A DNA stretch of 64,000 bases from Shinisaurus crocodilurus (GCA_021292165.1 CM037878.1:3658001-3722000), one strand, 5' to 3'; positions 20,553 through 30,989 are shown, numbered from the stretch's first letter. Notes: generated by a model from the letters alone, not told the origin. Program-made: numbers and translations.

Positions 20553-21526
20553 GGCCTGTGTGTCTGCCTGAATTCCTACTCAAGCCAGAGTGAGCAACAC
20601 TGGCAGTCCTGGCGCTCCGTTGTTGGCTTCGGTGATGCCTCGCAGACGTCTCTGGGGCTGGCCGTAGAGACCAATTTCCACCGCAGACGGCCAAGACGAT
20701 ACAGCGTATCAATGCTGTAGCACTCTAAATTGAGGCTTGGCAAAGGGAGCATACAGTCCATCAATCCGAAGGAAACCTTGTGGGAGGACGGAGGAATAAA
20801 ATGGGAATATTGTAATCCTAACATTTCTGGTCTGGAGCAAAGCTGACCTTTTCCAAGACTTTGAAATCCAAACCTTTCCACGAGACAATGGCAGGCCTGT
20901 CAGGCGAAAAGCAAACCAGGTCTTTGCAAGGGCCCTGAGGGAGTTTCCCCCACACCCAGCCAGCTCATCCATGGCTTTCAGGGCCCTTCATAATAGTCAG
21001 CCAGTCCTTGCTGGGAGACCAGAAAGGAGCTTGTTGGAGTCATTACACCTCCTTTTTACGGCAGGTATTGCTTCGTGACTGCATAATATTTTGGAACGTA
21101 ACTCTTAGCAATAATGAGGGATGTATGAGAAATTCGTTTCAGTTTGTTTTAGACCAGGATTGACCCAAGTTTGTGCTTCCAGAAGTCGAACGCAACCTGC
21201 GGTCAAAGTCCGCACCTTCCCAAGCTTGCTGTGTGATCTACGGACCAAAGAAAAGTGTGTTTGGTATTGCGTACATTTGAAAGGGATGCATGGAAAAAGT
21301 GTGTACTTTTGAAAAATGTGCATGAGCACACCCTAATCAATGGGAGGAAAGTGCATACTTTTAAAAAAATATGATACATTCATTTGGAAACAAAAAACAA
21401 ACCTGACAATCTGATATGGGCACAAAGTGGGGCGAGCTTCAAGATGGAAATGGGAGAATCTGAACAAGCTCACGTTCTACAGATGTTCCTCCTTGGCCTT
21501 GATCTAGTGCTCCAAATACTCTAAAG
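20553..21526. other. Unassigned sequence with a possible repeat start
   Basis: At 21118 'gagggatgtatgagaaattc' resembles 20456 and the start of the element at 52924, so a repeat of that group may cover about 21118-21345. No gene. Confidence 0.4.
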
Positions 21527-21661
21527 CAGTGTTCTCCAACCTTGGGTCCCCAGATGTTTTTGGCCTACAACTCCCAGCACGCCCCAGCCAGCTATGCTGG
21601 CTGGGGCATGCTGGGAGTTGTAGGTCAAAAACATCTGGGGACCCAAGGTTGGAGAACACTG
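21527..21661. mobile_element. Palindromic Buster-type MITE, copy 7
   Basis: Full palindrome with intact ends. The outer octamers 'ctctaaag' and 'ccttagaa' do not match each other. The right flank is shared, inverted, with the copy at 41490. Confidence 0.9.
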
Positions 21662-21743
21662 CCTTAGAAGCACGCCTTGACTCTCAGGCCTGATAACATA
21701 TTGCAGATGGTGGCCCAAACTCACCCCTGGGGCAGCTCCGATG
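21662..21743. repeat. MITE flank shared with 41407-41489
   Basis: 'ccttagaagcacgccttgac' onward to 'cacccctggggc' is a near-identical reverse complement of the left flank of the MITE at 41490. The shared block is therefore about 200 bp including the MITE. Confidence 0.85.
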
Positions 21744-22187
21744 CTGCGTGCCCCTTGAGCCTGTATCTTGGGCGTCAGTAGTAGCAAAGTTTTCCAGAAC
21801 AAGCTACCAGATCCTGCAGGTCTCCCGTCTACCAGCGGAGGGAGTTCCCTCCCAGCGCTGCCGGGTGAGTCGGCCCCCTGGGCCCCCATGATTGGAGGAC
21901 ACTGGTGGTGGTGATCCTCGGGTCTCTGCAAGAGCGACGGCCCATTTGGCCTTGTGACTCCCGGGCCATCTTCCATCCTGGCATGCATCGATCTTGTGTG
22001 ATACCCACTGCCTAGGAATGACCTTAGCCAGGGCCGCCATCAAGGGTAGGCTTGGTCTGGCACCTCCCAAGGGCCCACGCCCCAGCAGGAGCCCATTGAC
22101 AAGAGTCCCCCGGAGCTGCTCCTCCTCTTCGCCGTTGCAACCTGCTTGTTCCCCTCCTCCTTGGTCCCGCATGGACAACGGTAGTGG

Positions 22188-22240
22188 TGAGGAGGAGGAG
22201 GAGGAGGAGGAGGAGGAGGAGGAGGAGGAGGAGGAGGAGA
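22188..22240. repeat. (GAG)n microsatellite
   Basis: About 17 GAG/GGA units. They create long acidic or serine/proline homopolymer frames on either strand that should not be called proteins. Confidence 0.95.
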
Positions 22241-22286
22241 TGCCGCCACGGCCCACTTGCTCCCTGTCTCGCTGCCTTCCAAGCAG

Positions 22287-22841
22287 TGTGGTAAGGAAGT
22301 TAAGCCACTTCCTTGGTTCGTTTTCCAGCTGACTTATGGCCCAATAAATCAACCAGAGCGGGTAAAAAGAATTCCTTTATTCAAATACAGCGCTGTATGG
22401 TTCCACTCCAAAGCAGAGTGAGACAAATCCACCATTAGAAATACAAGCATTCTTATACTTTTTCTACAAGCGCCTTACTCTTGCGCATGCGTGTTAACAA
22501 ATTCTACAAGGTGAGCTCATTGTTTCTTTCTACTGTGACATAATGATGTTTTTACAATATCTGGTCTCTCTTTCAAGCAGTAAATAACAATTAATTGACA
22601 TGTGTGTACTGAGGAGTTTAGGGAGTGAAAGGCATCTTTGAAGTAACTTCTCCTTATCTCAATACCAATTAACTGTTAGAAACAGGTTTACTTCAACAGT
22701 TCACAAGAAATCAAGAGGCCCCTTAGAGGCCTTTTGTAGAACTTTCTACATACAGAGTAGCATAGGATTACATACAAGTAAAAGCATAGGAAATATTTGT
22801 TGCAAGTTATGTGATCATATACTGAATTATATTTTACCACA
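22287..22841 (-). mobile_element. Solo LTR (555 bp), 4-bp duplication
   Basis: The termini TGTGGTAA and TTACCACA are perfect 8-bp inverted repeats with TG...CA ends. 'gcag' flanks both sides (22283-22286 and 22842-22845). A 'cctttattcaaatac' stretch about 90 bp in suggests the polyadenylation region lies on the minus strand. There is no internal retroviral or gypsy sequence. A 4-bp duplication fits gammaretrovirus-like or some gypsy integrases. Confidence 0.82.
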
Positions 22842-22967
22842 GCAGGCCAGAGAAAGGGGATGAGGAGCGAGAGCGGCTGGTGACCGTGGCGCCAGGAAGG
22901 TTGGCTCCCTGAGGGAGAGGGCCCGTGGAGGGGGCCGTGCCCTCCGAAACCTGGAGCCGCCACTGGC

Positions 22968-24414
22968 CTTGGCCCTACTTCCCTTGGCCTCTGGTTCCCC
23001 CCCTCCTAAGGTTCAACTGACTGGACCGTCTCCTTGGCTTTCTTCCGTTTTCTGCTTGCCCTCCTTCCCCTTCCCTTTCCACTGGCTGCTGCTGGGTCAG
23101 CTGGCTTAAAGGAAACGGGGTGTGGGAGGGAGCTTGAGGGGTGCATGGGATGGGAGGGGTTCAGCGGATCATTCTTTTCTGGCTTGACCTTGAAGCGGAG
23201 TTAGAGAAGAGCGCAAGGCCTTGAATTAATGCTCTCCTCTCCTGACGCGTCCCTGAAGCTCACATGATCTGAGCGATGGGTTTCCTGGGTTCTGTATCTG
23301 AGCTCCGGGTTTCGCGGCCGTCTCTGGTCCTCTCCAGTGTTTCGCGCATCCCTCCCTCCCTCCCGAGCGGACATCGTGTAGATCAGCCTTGCCCCACCTG
23401 GTGCCCCCATGCAGGCTGGGGATGATGGGACTTGGAGGGCCCCAGGCTGGGCAAGGCTGCTGTAGCTCGATCAACAAGGAAAGGCAACCCCACCACTCCT
23501 CGGCACGGCTTCCTCCTGGGGCTCCCATTCGTTGCCGTTCTTCTCGCTTTCTGATGGAGAGCAGAAGCTCCCAACAGCCAAATAAGAGGAGGCCCAGTTT
23601 CTCCCTCCCCCCCACTTCTAATTTAAGCCTTCCTGTCCCTTCCTTGATCCAGCACTACTACTTTGGCAGAGAGCGGGGAATGAGTCACGGCTACAGCCTG
23701 TGCATTCACCCCCCTCTCGGTTCCCAGGAGGCTGGACGGGCCGAGTCCTTTTTAGAGGCACAGCCGAGCTCTCTGCACAAAGCAGCTGCTTTGTCAGCTG
23801 GGCCTCGTTCTATCAGCTGTTTGCCAGGGTCAGTGGAAAGCAGTCAGCCTGATGGGTACAGTTAATTCACAGACTAATTAGACAGCAACGGCTCAGGGCA
23901 CAGGAGCCGCCTCCGCCGGGGCCAGATGGGATCTGGCGCTCTCCCTGCTTCGTGCAGAGGTTTGCCGGTGTGCTCTCCGGTTCTGCGCCGTCAGGGGCAG
24001 GGAAAGAACATTCCTGAACGAGCTCAGGCAAGGAGGGAGTCTATGGCCGAAAGAAGCCGGGTGGAAAAGCAATTTGAGATGCGGGTTTTCCATGCCAATG
24101 TTTTGTAGAAGCATTTCGGTGTGCGGGGCTCCAGTCCCTGGGGTCAAACTACTGATGACTCTGAATGTGGTCATCATTCAGATGTTGTCAACCATGTTGT
24201 CAACCATCATCCTCTCCCGTGCTGATAATGTCTAGTTGTAGGAACGCATGGGCCAGATGTAAACACTGCATTCAACGTGGTTCTGCATATTAGAGCATTT
24301 CTTTTCCTTTTCCAGACAAGCCCGTAAGGTTAACAGGTGGTTCCCATTTTACAGATAGGAGTGAGGCCAAAAGAGAACATCAGGGTGTTCAACCTGTTCT
24401 GGATGGGGTTGCTA
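22968..24414. other. Unassigned GC-rich intron-like sequence
   Basis: No exon is supported. A degraded MITE ('cagccttgccccacctgg' to 'ccaggctgggcaaggctg') is at 23384-23459, flanked by 'gtgtagat' and 'ctgtagct', a 6-of-8 duplication with TA at positions 4-5. Open frames at 23226-23865 are unsupported. Confidence 0.5.
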
Positions 24415-25556
24415 GGTTCGTAGCTTGGGGGTCCTCCTTGAGCCATCTCTGTCACTTGAGGCTCAAGTGGCCTCAGTGACAAGGAGTGCCTTCTACCAGC
24501 TCCAGCTGGTGGCCCAGCTACACCCCTATCTGGACAGGGATAGCCTGGTCTCAGTAATCCACGCTCTAGTAATCTCCAAGTTAGATTACTGCAATGCACT
24601 CTATGTCGGGCTGTCCTTGAAGACGGCTCAGAAGCTGCAGCTTGTGCAAAATGCAGCAGCCAGACTAATAACTGGGACCAGAAGTTCTGAACATATAACA
24701 CCAGTTCTGGCCCTCTTGCATTGACTGCCTGTATGCTTCCGAGCCCAATTCAGGGTGCTGGTTTTGAACCTATAAAGCAGTGGTTCTCAACCTTTTTTGC
24801 CCCAGGCACCCCTTTCACCATATGTCAGAATGTCATTCCCCCTTTTCCAAGATTGTCTGACTTAATCTGTGTCGTACAATGAGGTGTGGTGTCCTGTAGG
24901 TTATGTACAATCTGTAGAATTGTAATTTGTAGAAAGATCAGTATTCCAACCGTTTGAGTCTGTGGTCCCAATTCCTCCCCGCCTCTGAAACCCTAAAATT
25001 CCCCCCGGTCGAGCAGGGGTCGAGAACCCCTGCTATAAAGCCCTACACACAGCTTGGGACCTCAATACTTGATGGAATGCCTCTCCCAACTGCAATCTAC
25101 CTGGACACTGTGCTCAACATCTGGGGCCTTCCTCTGACAGGGGCTCAGTTGGTGGCAACAAGGAGAAGGGCCTTCTCAGTGGTGGCCCCCCAATTGCGGA
25201 ATAAGCTCCCCTCTGAGGCCCGCCTGGCGCCAACTCTACTATCCTTTCGGTGCCAGGTTAAGACTGCCCTCTCTGCTGAGGCATTTAACATTTAACAACT
25301 CAAAATAGCACATGGGGGCGAGGGGTTTTTCAGCTGCAAGCTTAGTTTATTTACTTGTTTCAGTTATTTGCCATTTTAAATTCGTTTTTTAAATTTGCTT
25401 TTTAATCTTTGTAATGACATTTTATGATTTTATTGTTATCTGTATTTTATAATGTATTTTATTTTTATGAATTGTTATAAACCACCCAGGGAGCTTCGGC
25501 TATGGGACAGTATAGAAATAAAATAAATACTACTATTAATCATCATCATCATCATC
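24415..25556 (+). mobile_element. L2-like LINE 3' end, interrupted by a hAT
   Basis: Positions 24425-24769 encode 'LDYCNALYVGLSLKTAQKLQ' and 'LVQNAAARLITGTRSSEHIT'. After the hAT at 24778-25032 the same protein resumes: 'LVATRRRAFSVVAPQLRNKL', 'LAPTLLSFRCQVKTALSAEA'. The 3' UTR 'aaccacccagggagcttcgg' and 'ataaaataaatac' follows, with an ATC-repeat tail to 25556. Stops and frameshifts show it is dead. Confidence 0.85.
24778..25032. mobile_element. Short hAT element (255 bp) inside a LINE
   Basis: It is bounded by 'cagtggttctcaacc' and 'gtcgagaacccctg' inverted ends and a perfect 8-bp duplication 'ctataaag' (24770-24777 and 25033-25040). The host LINE reads continuously when it is removed. Charlie/SPIN-like termini; no transposase. 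Confidence 0.9.
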
Positions 25557-25934
25557 ATTTGCCCAAGGCCACTCAGGCAGTGCTGTGACTAATCTGGGAC
25601 CTGGATCCCAGTATATCTGGTTCAGACATGGAGGCTCTTGATGCTGGCTCAGTTTGATTGCTAGGATTAAAGCCTTCTATAGCAATGGATGGGCTAGATA
25701 ACTTCTTGGCACTGCAATCCTGGGTAGGTGTTATACCATGTAAACTACCATGGCTATTCCTGAAGAAGGTTGGGATTTCTAGTTTGGCAACGGCTCTGAG
25801 AATTTTCTTTTGGAGATCTCTCTCCCCCTTTGCAGGGTTTCATGGGGAGTGGGAATCTGTTAGCCAGTCCGAAGTTTCTAGTCCCTTAGTTATGCTCTTA
25901 GTCTCCATCTGAAAAATGGGAATATTAATGACAC
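25557..25934. other. Unassigned sequence
   Basis: No gene or repeat recognised. Confidence 0.5.
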
Positions 25935-26040
25935 AGAAGCCGGCAATACCTCAGTGGGCCCACGTGTGCTTTGCATGCAGAAGGTCACAGGTTCATCCCC
26001 GGCATCTCCAGATAAAAGCCGCTTAGGAGCTGATAAAGAG
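25935..26040 (+). repeat. tRNA-derived SINE head
   Basis: 'cggcaatacctcagtgggcc', 'tgctttgcatgcagaaggtc' and 'acaggttcatccccggcatc' give the A- and B-box region and the start of the Ala-like SINE body. It is truncated after about 100 bp by the MITE that follows. Confidence 0.7.
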
Positions 26041-26044
26041 AATG

Positions 26045-26515
26045 ACTGGGTTCAGACAACACGATAACCCCCACTCAAGGGTTGAGTGTGGGTTGTCGCT
26101 GAACTGTGGATTGTTGTTGAAACGTGGGTTATCGTGTTGTCTGAACTCCGCCGAGATAACAAACAATGTGAACAACCCACAGTGCACAACCCAACAACAA
26201 TATACAGGCCTGTGGCTTACGCTGGCTCAGCTTGTCTGAGCGTGGAAAGCTAAGCCGGGTCAAGCCTGGTTGTTACTTGGATGGGAGACCCCCTCCTCTA
26301 GTTTCCTGCGTTGAGCAGGGGGTTGGACTCGATAGCCTTGCAGGCTCCTTCCAACTCTATGATCTATGAAACCATGTTTTCTCTTCATGGGATGTTTGTG
26401 GTTAACAAGCCATGGTTTGTTAGTGCAGCTGGGTTCGGGCAGTGCGATAACCCATGGTGCAACAGCAACGCACACCCAACCTGTGAATGTGGGTTATCAT
26501 GTTGTATGAACCCAG
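26045..26515. mobile_element. DNA transposon with 26-bp inverted ends, hosting a SINE
   Basis: 'actgggttcagacaacacga' followed by 'taaccc' is mirrored at the other end by 'gggttatcatgttgtatgaa' then 'cccagt'. Internal sub-palindromes (actcaagggttgagt) are present. A 5S-headed SINE (26208-26370) is inserted within it. The target duplication is unclear and the superfamily is not assigned. Confidence 0.65.
26208..26370 (+). repeat. 5S rRNA-headed SINE with CR1-type tail, copy 1
   Basis: The first ~85 bp resemble 5S rRNA from its 5' end: 'gcctgtggcttac', 'cttgtctgagcgtgg', a box-A-like 'aaagctaagccgggtc' and a box-C-like 'ttacttggatgggagacc'. The sequence then switches to a CR1-like 3' end, 'ttgagcagggggttggactc' through 'ccttccaactctatgatc'. 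The tail ends 'tctatgaa' rather than the '…acttttctatgattctatga' of the CR1 LINEs here. It is not a functional 5S gene, because the 3' third of 5S rRNA is absent. Confidence 0.88.
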
Positions 26516-26599
26516 TCAATCTGTTTTAGAGCTGAGATTTAATTTGGTATAAGAAACGATACCAGCCATTCCCCACTCCCGTCCTTTAAACATATAAAC

Positions 26600-27286
26600 C
26601 AGGGGTCTTCAAACTAAGGCCCGCGGGCCACATCCGGCCCACCTTGCCTTTTTATCCGGCCCGCCGGCCGATTGGCGGAACCAGACTTTTTTTTTAACTC
26701 TTTCGCTTCAAGCGCCAATTCTTTTAATTCTTTTCCATAATATGGAAAAATTAGTGGTGGTGTTTTACCTCTTATGTATGAGCTGATGTAGCTAAGTCAG
26801 ATTTCTAATGTTTCAAAAATGCTACTTTGGATTGAAGAAGAGTATGCTCATTTGTATGATGGCAAAAACAAAAGTATATTCATGTTAGGCATGAAACAAT
26901 TGTGCAACTATATATGTAAATACCACCAGCCCTGCCTGGAGTATTCATTAATATTCCCTCTTCTTCCCTCCCCATTCCTTTTTCCTTGTGTGTCGTGTCT
27001 TTTTAGATTGTAAGCCTGCGGGCAGGGACTGTCTTGTTAATGGCTGTAAACCGGCCCAGAGAGCTTCGGCTATTGGGCGGTAGAAAAATGAAATAAATAA
27101 ATAAATAAAATAACTTTCCATTTAAGGGGAAAAAAATTCACCCCTATCAAGTAAAAAAAAAAGGCCCCGGGTCCTTTTTTTTTACTTGATCCATTCGTTC
27201 ATATTTTTTTCAAACTATAGTCCGGCCCCCCAACAGTCTGCGGGACAATGAACTGGCCCCCTGTTTAAAAAGTTTGAGGACCCCTG
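26600..27286. mobile_element. Non-autonomous hAT element (687 bp) with nested LINE tail
   Basis: Inverted ends 'caggggtcttcaaact' and 'agtttgaggacccctg' and a perfect duplication 'atataaac' (26592-26599 and 27287-27294) define it. Sub-terminal 'ggcccgcgggcc' and 'ccggcccg' are typical of Charlie-like hATs. A LINE 3' end ('agattgtaagcctgcgggca', 'taaaccggcccagagagctt', then AAAT repeats) occupies about 27005-27115. The frame around 26819-26930 is too short to call transposase. Confidence 0.9.
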
Positions 27287-27296
27287 ATATAAACCT

Positions 27297-27478
27297 TCCT
27301 TCAACCGAGCCAGACCCCGCTCGGTTCATCTTGCCCGGCATTGCTGACAATGACTGGCGGCGGCAGCCCTCCGGGGTTCCAGCAGGAGTCTTTTCCAGCC
27401 CACCCTGGAGATGCTGCCTGGGATTGAACCGGAGACCTTCTGCATCCCAGCAGGGGCTTTACTGCTAAGCTATGTTCC
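27297..27478 (-). repeat. tRNA-derived SINE (Ala-like head)
   Basis: Minus strand: 'catagcttagcagtaaagcc', 'gggatgcagaaggtctccgg', 'ttcaatcccaggcagcatct' and body 'ggctggaaaagactcctgct'. Diverged. Confidence 0.72.
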
Positions 27479-29301
27479 TTCCCTTTCTTTCCTTGCCATT
27501 CAACTTAACCTTCTACGGCCAATGTACATTTGTGACTCAGTTCTTTTCAACTTCATTTTCAGAGTCCTTGCCATCTTTTTTAAAGGATGAAAAAAAAAAA
27601 AAAACAATTCCCCTGACTTTTCTTTGCTCGTCCGCACTCCCCGTCCATGGCTGCCAGTTGAGGGGGAGGAGGCTGAATTTCTCCCTTGTTCCTCGGAACC
27701 AACGAGCCAAATATTTGCCTGTGATTCCAGAGCGGTCGGCCATGAGAAATGGGAGCTTCTTTTCCAGAGTTTGCGATGACAACTTCTCCAGGTCATGTGA
27801 AAACACAGGAACAAGAGCTGTTGGCTTGCGCTGCCAAGCGGCTGCCAGCCCTTGGTCCTAACTTCCGCCCGTTATCGGTAATAAAAAAAAAAAGTCAACC
27901 CAAGCAAACCTCAAACCCAACCCTGTCCATGTCCCCAAAGTGATGCCATCTCCATGTGTCGTGATCTTCCCAACCTGGTGCCCTCCAGATGTATTGGATG
28001 GCAACTCCCATAATTCTCAGCCAGCATGGCTGGGGAAAGCTCATTCAGCTCATGTTTCCCAGCATGCCCTGTCCGGAACATGCCGTGATGTGGCAGTGTG
28101 GGCATCGTGAGTGGGGCTCACGGGGCTGAGCCAGTGAAGAGGTGTGGGCCACGCAAGGGGATCCTCTCCTACATTCCGTTGCCTAACACTGGAGGTTGCG
28201 CCAGAGACCATCCATTGCTTCCATGAACAAATAACATCTGGTGAAGCAAATGCCCCTTGAATCTTTTTTTTTTTTTTTAATCTATTGAGATTAAGTCAAT
28301 GAACGCAGCAACCTTGTTTGCATTGACCGGAGGCTTGATCCAGATGGATGTTGAGCATGGAACAAGGGTTGTGGAGTCTGCATCCACTCGGTTGCATCCA
28401 CTCGGGAGTCAATCCCAGCTCCATATTGACATCTGACCTCTTTCCCTGTAGCTTTAGATCCAGCACTGTAAATTCAGAGCCTTCAGAGATCCTCCAAGTT
28501 AAACACGGGTGTGGGCGCACCACCAAAAGCCCATTTTGGTGTGATGGCATTTGTTTTTCCTCATGGCGGGAGCAATCATCTCTGCATCCCCCCCCCTTTC
28601 TCGACGGCATGAGATCATGGACGTTTATAGGACCAGCTTTGTTGCCTTAGCAGCCCTTGGGCCAACCTGGCAAGTCCCTTCCACATCCTGAGCATCCGGA
28701 GCAGCGGGGAACAGCCAGGGAATGTTTCCTAGTGTCGTAATGGCTGGCTGAGGGACATGAGACAATAGACATGCTTCCCAAGTGCCTGGACGTGGGACAC
28801 AGATAAAGCTGGTTGGCGAAGGAGATGGATCCTGGTTGCAGACCAAGGCTTAGTGTGAACTGGTGGCTGGGACCTGCTGGAAGTTGGAGTCCGACATATC
28901 TGGAGAGCACTGGGTTGGAGAAGGCTGGTGCAAACAGTCCCCCAGTGCAGAAAGGCATGCGTTTGGGGAGCGAATGCGATCATGCATGCCCAATAGTTCT
29001 GCCGTGACCTCCATGTGTTCAAGTTCTTTCTTTTCTGGCTCCCCTTCTGAGCATTCTCTAGCTGTGAGATGGGCACATTCTGCACGAGCGGGAGCAGTTG
29101 TTTCCCTGATGCACCAAGGATGGGACCAAAACAATGGCCCTGCGCTTTAAATGACAGGAAGGTACATTGCGGGCCTGTCCGCACACCCAAGTTTGGGTAA
29201 ACTTTGATCGCTTGTCTACCAGTCGAAGTGTCATGGCTTCCCCTAAAGAATTCTGGGAGTTGTAGCTTCGTAGGGAATTCTCTGTTCCAATCCTTCGTGC
29301 A
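27479..29301. other. Unassigned intron-like sequence with MITE scraps
   Basis: Degraded hAT-type MITE pieces lie at about 27966-28050 ('cccaacctggtgccctccag') and 28860-28935. Open frames at 28348-29310 on both strands overlap one another and have no domain signal. No exon supported. Confidence 0.5.
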
Positions 29302-29313
29302 TGCACGCATGCA

Positions 29314-29745
29314 GGGCCGGCGCTACCGCTAGGCAGACCCAGGCGGCTGCCTAGGGCGCGTGGCGGAAGAGGGCGCAAACTCTGCGCCCCTTCCTCGCCT
29401 CCGGCGCGCTCCTGCCCTGCCTGCCGCCTCCGCCGCTCCTCCCCGCCTGCTTGCCGGCCGCTGCCGCCGCCGCAGCAACCGCCCCCCGCGCGCGCGCGCG
29501 CCCGCCAACCATCTACCTACCTTCGTCCCATCGCGTCGGAGGAGGAGGCGGCGGCAGCAGCAGCCAGCAGCGGTGGACGGTGGGAAGGTAGGTGGTTGGC
29601 GGACGGGCGCGCGATCGCGCGGTCGCGCACGCGCGCGGGGGGTGTTGCAAAGCAGGGCTGCTTTGCTCCGGAGGCCCCCCCACGGCACGAGGGGGGGCGC
29701 CTAATATAATTTGGCCTAGGGTGCCAAACAGCCCTGCACCGTTCC
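29314..29745. mobile_element. CpG-rich mobile repeat resembling a CpG island
   Basis: The unit starts 'gggccggcgctaccgctagg' and ends near 'gggtgccaaacagccctgca'. A perfect 12-bp repeat 'tgcacgcatgca' lies at both outer edges (29302-29313 and 29746-29757). 'gcggctgcctagggcgc' and 'ggcctagggtgcc' look like sub-terminal inverted motifs. The interior (29360-29640) is extremely CpG-dense. Start codons here give arginine/alanine-rich frames with no homology. It could also be an old processed 5' UTR. Confidence 0.5.
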
Positions 29746-29757
29746 TGCACGCATGCA

Positions 29758-30401
29758 CACACCCCTCACAGAACTACAGTTCCCTGAGGGTAAGGGAATA
29801 ATTGTTAAAGCCCATTTAAGACTGGGTTGAATGTGTGGGTATGTTAGAGTAGCCACTTATGCCTCAGCAAAAAAGAGGACACAGTTTTGCATTGCATTTT
29901 CTTATGCTCATTTATATGTGTAGATGCACATTTGGAAATACGGTACTTCTCACCATAGTGTGGCAGGCTGACCTGGGTGCCCGTCTGCTCCGTCTGCTGT
30001 CAGGGGGGCTCTTGATGATCAACGTCAAGGCCCTTTAGCTCTCCCACCTGGTGGTTCTTGATCTTTATACTGGAATTGGACAAAAGTTAGGACACCCCTT
30101 CAAACAGAGGACACCTTCAAACAGAGGACTGTCCTCTAACAGCCCTTCAGCTAGAGGACTGTGAAGTGGGACACCTGGCCATCCTGGCATATGCCTTCCT
30201 CCGATGCCTCCATCCTGGCATATGCCTTCCTCCGATGCCTTATCTGGACGAGTTACAAGCCCCTCCTTCTTGTCTCTGCTTTAGGAGCGTGGCCTCACTA
30301 TTGCCACTTGGCCATTTTCATGGACTTGTGTAAATTGGGGGGGCGAACCCTGACCCTGCTGCCACGATGCCCCCGCCTCTCAGGCACGTGCACTGAGCAT
30401 C
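29758..30401. repeat. Unassigned sequence with a 31-bp tandem duplication
   Basis: A 31-bp unit beginning 'ccatcctggcatatgccttc' occurs twice in direct tandem at 30179-30209 and 30210-30240 without visible differences. A diverged repeat of 'aaacagaggac' lies at 30095-30135. No gene. Confidence 0.75.
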
Positions 30402-30485
30402 ATCATAGATTTCCTAGATTTCATAGATCATAGAGTTGGAAGGAGCCTACAAGGCTATCGAGTCCAACCCCCTGCTCAATGCAGG
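30402..30485 (-). repeat. 3' tail fragment of the 5S-headed SINE or its CR1 partner
   Basis: Minus-strand copy of the tail 'ttggactcgatagccttgta' with the 'atctatgaaatctaggaaat' end that distinguishes this family from the CR1 LINEs of the window. The 5S head is missing. Confidence 0.75.
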
Positions 30486-30981
30486 ATGTGAACAGTGGCT
30501 GTTGGTTCGGCGGCAATGGCAGTCTTCCCTCCCCAGCCTCACGCCAAAGGAAACCATGGCCATTAAAACCAGTTTGGGGCCTTTTAGTGAAAATGGAACC
30601 TACCTCCTGGCCGAATCTATCGCACCCCCGTTTTCCTAGGAAGGATGAATTGTGTTAATTCCTAGAAGCCGGGCTGAATATGTGTTTTGCATTAATCCCA
30701 ACAGTGTGAGCATAACATGTTTTTCAAAGTGCTCTGCGGCATCGGGATTGATGGGGTTCCTTCACTGACTGCAAAGGGGTCGGCTGGGGCTTTGGACGCC
30801 ATTGGCCAGGGCCAGAGGAGGCTGCCCACACCCCATAAAGCCGCCCTTCCGGCAGAGCCAGAGCTGCGCCGTGAGTGAGGCCAGCAGTCCTGTTTTTACA
30901 AGATAGATGCTTAGACCTTCTGATGAAAGACTTCTTAATCATCACCAGGTGGTTTTTGTTTTTTTTAAAAAAAACAAAATG
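30486..30981. other. Unassigned sequence
   Basis: No gene or repeat recognised. Confidence 0.5.
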
Positions 30982-30989
30982 GACTAATC

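Larger units (their letters stand above)
22027..22967. repeat. GC-rich repeat interrupted by an LTR
   Basis: 'ccagggccgccatcaag' near 22028 and 'ggagccgccactgg' near 22952 look like opposed ends of one repeat. The solo LTR at 22287-22841 splits it. The boundaries are tentative. Confidence 0.4.

Noticed and set aside
22040..22352. Acidic, proline-rich or serine-rich proteins
   Set aside because: Produced by a (GAG)n microsatellite read in different frames.
26208..26290. Functional 5S rRNA gene
   Set aside because: The 3' third of 5S rRNA is missing and the sequence switches to a CR1-like tail, the same in three copies.
29329..29762. CpG-dense region as promoter and exon 1 of the hydroxylase gene
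   Set aside because: Frames are arginine/alanine-rich low complexity with no leprecan motifs, and the segment has repeat-like ends.
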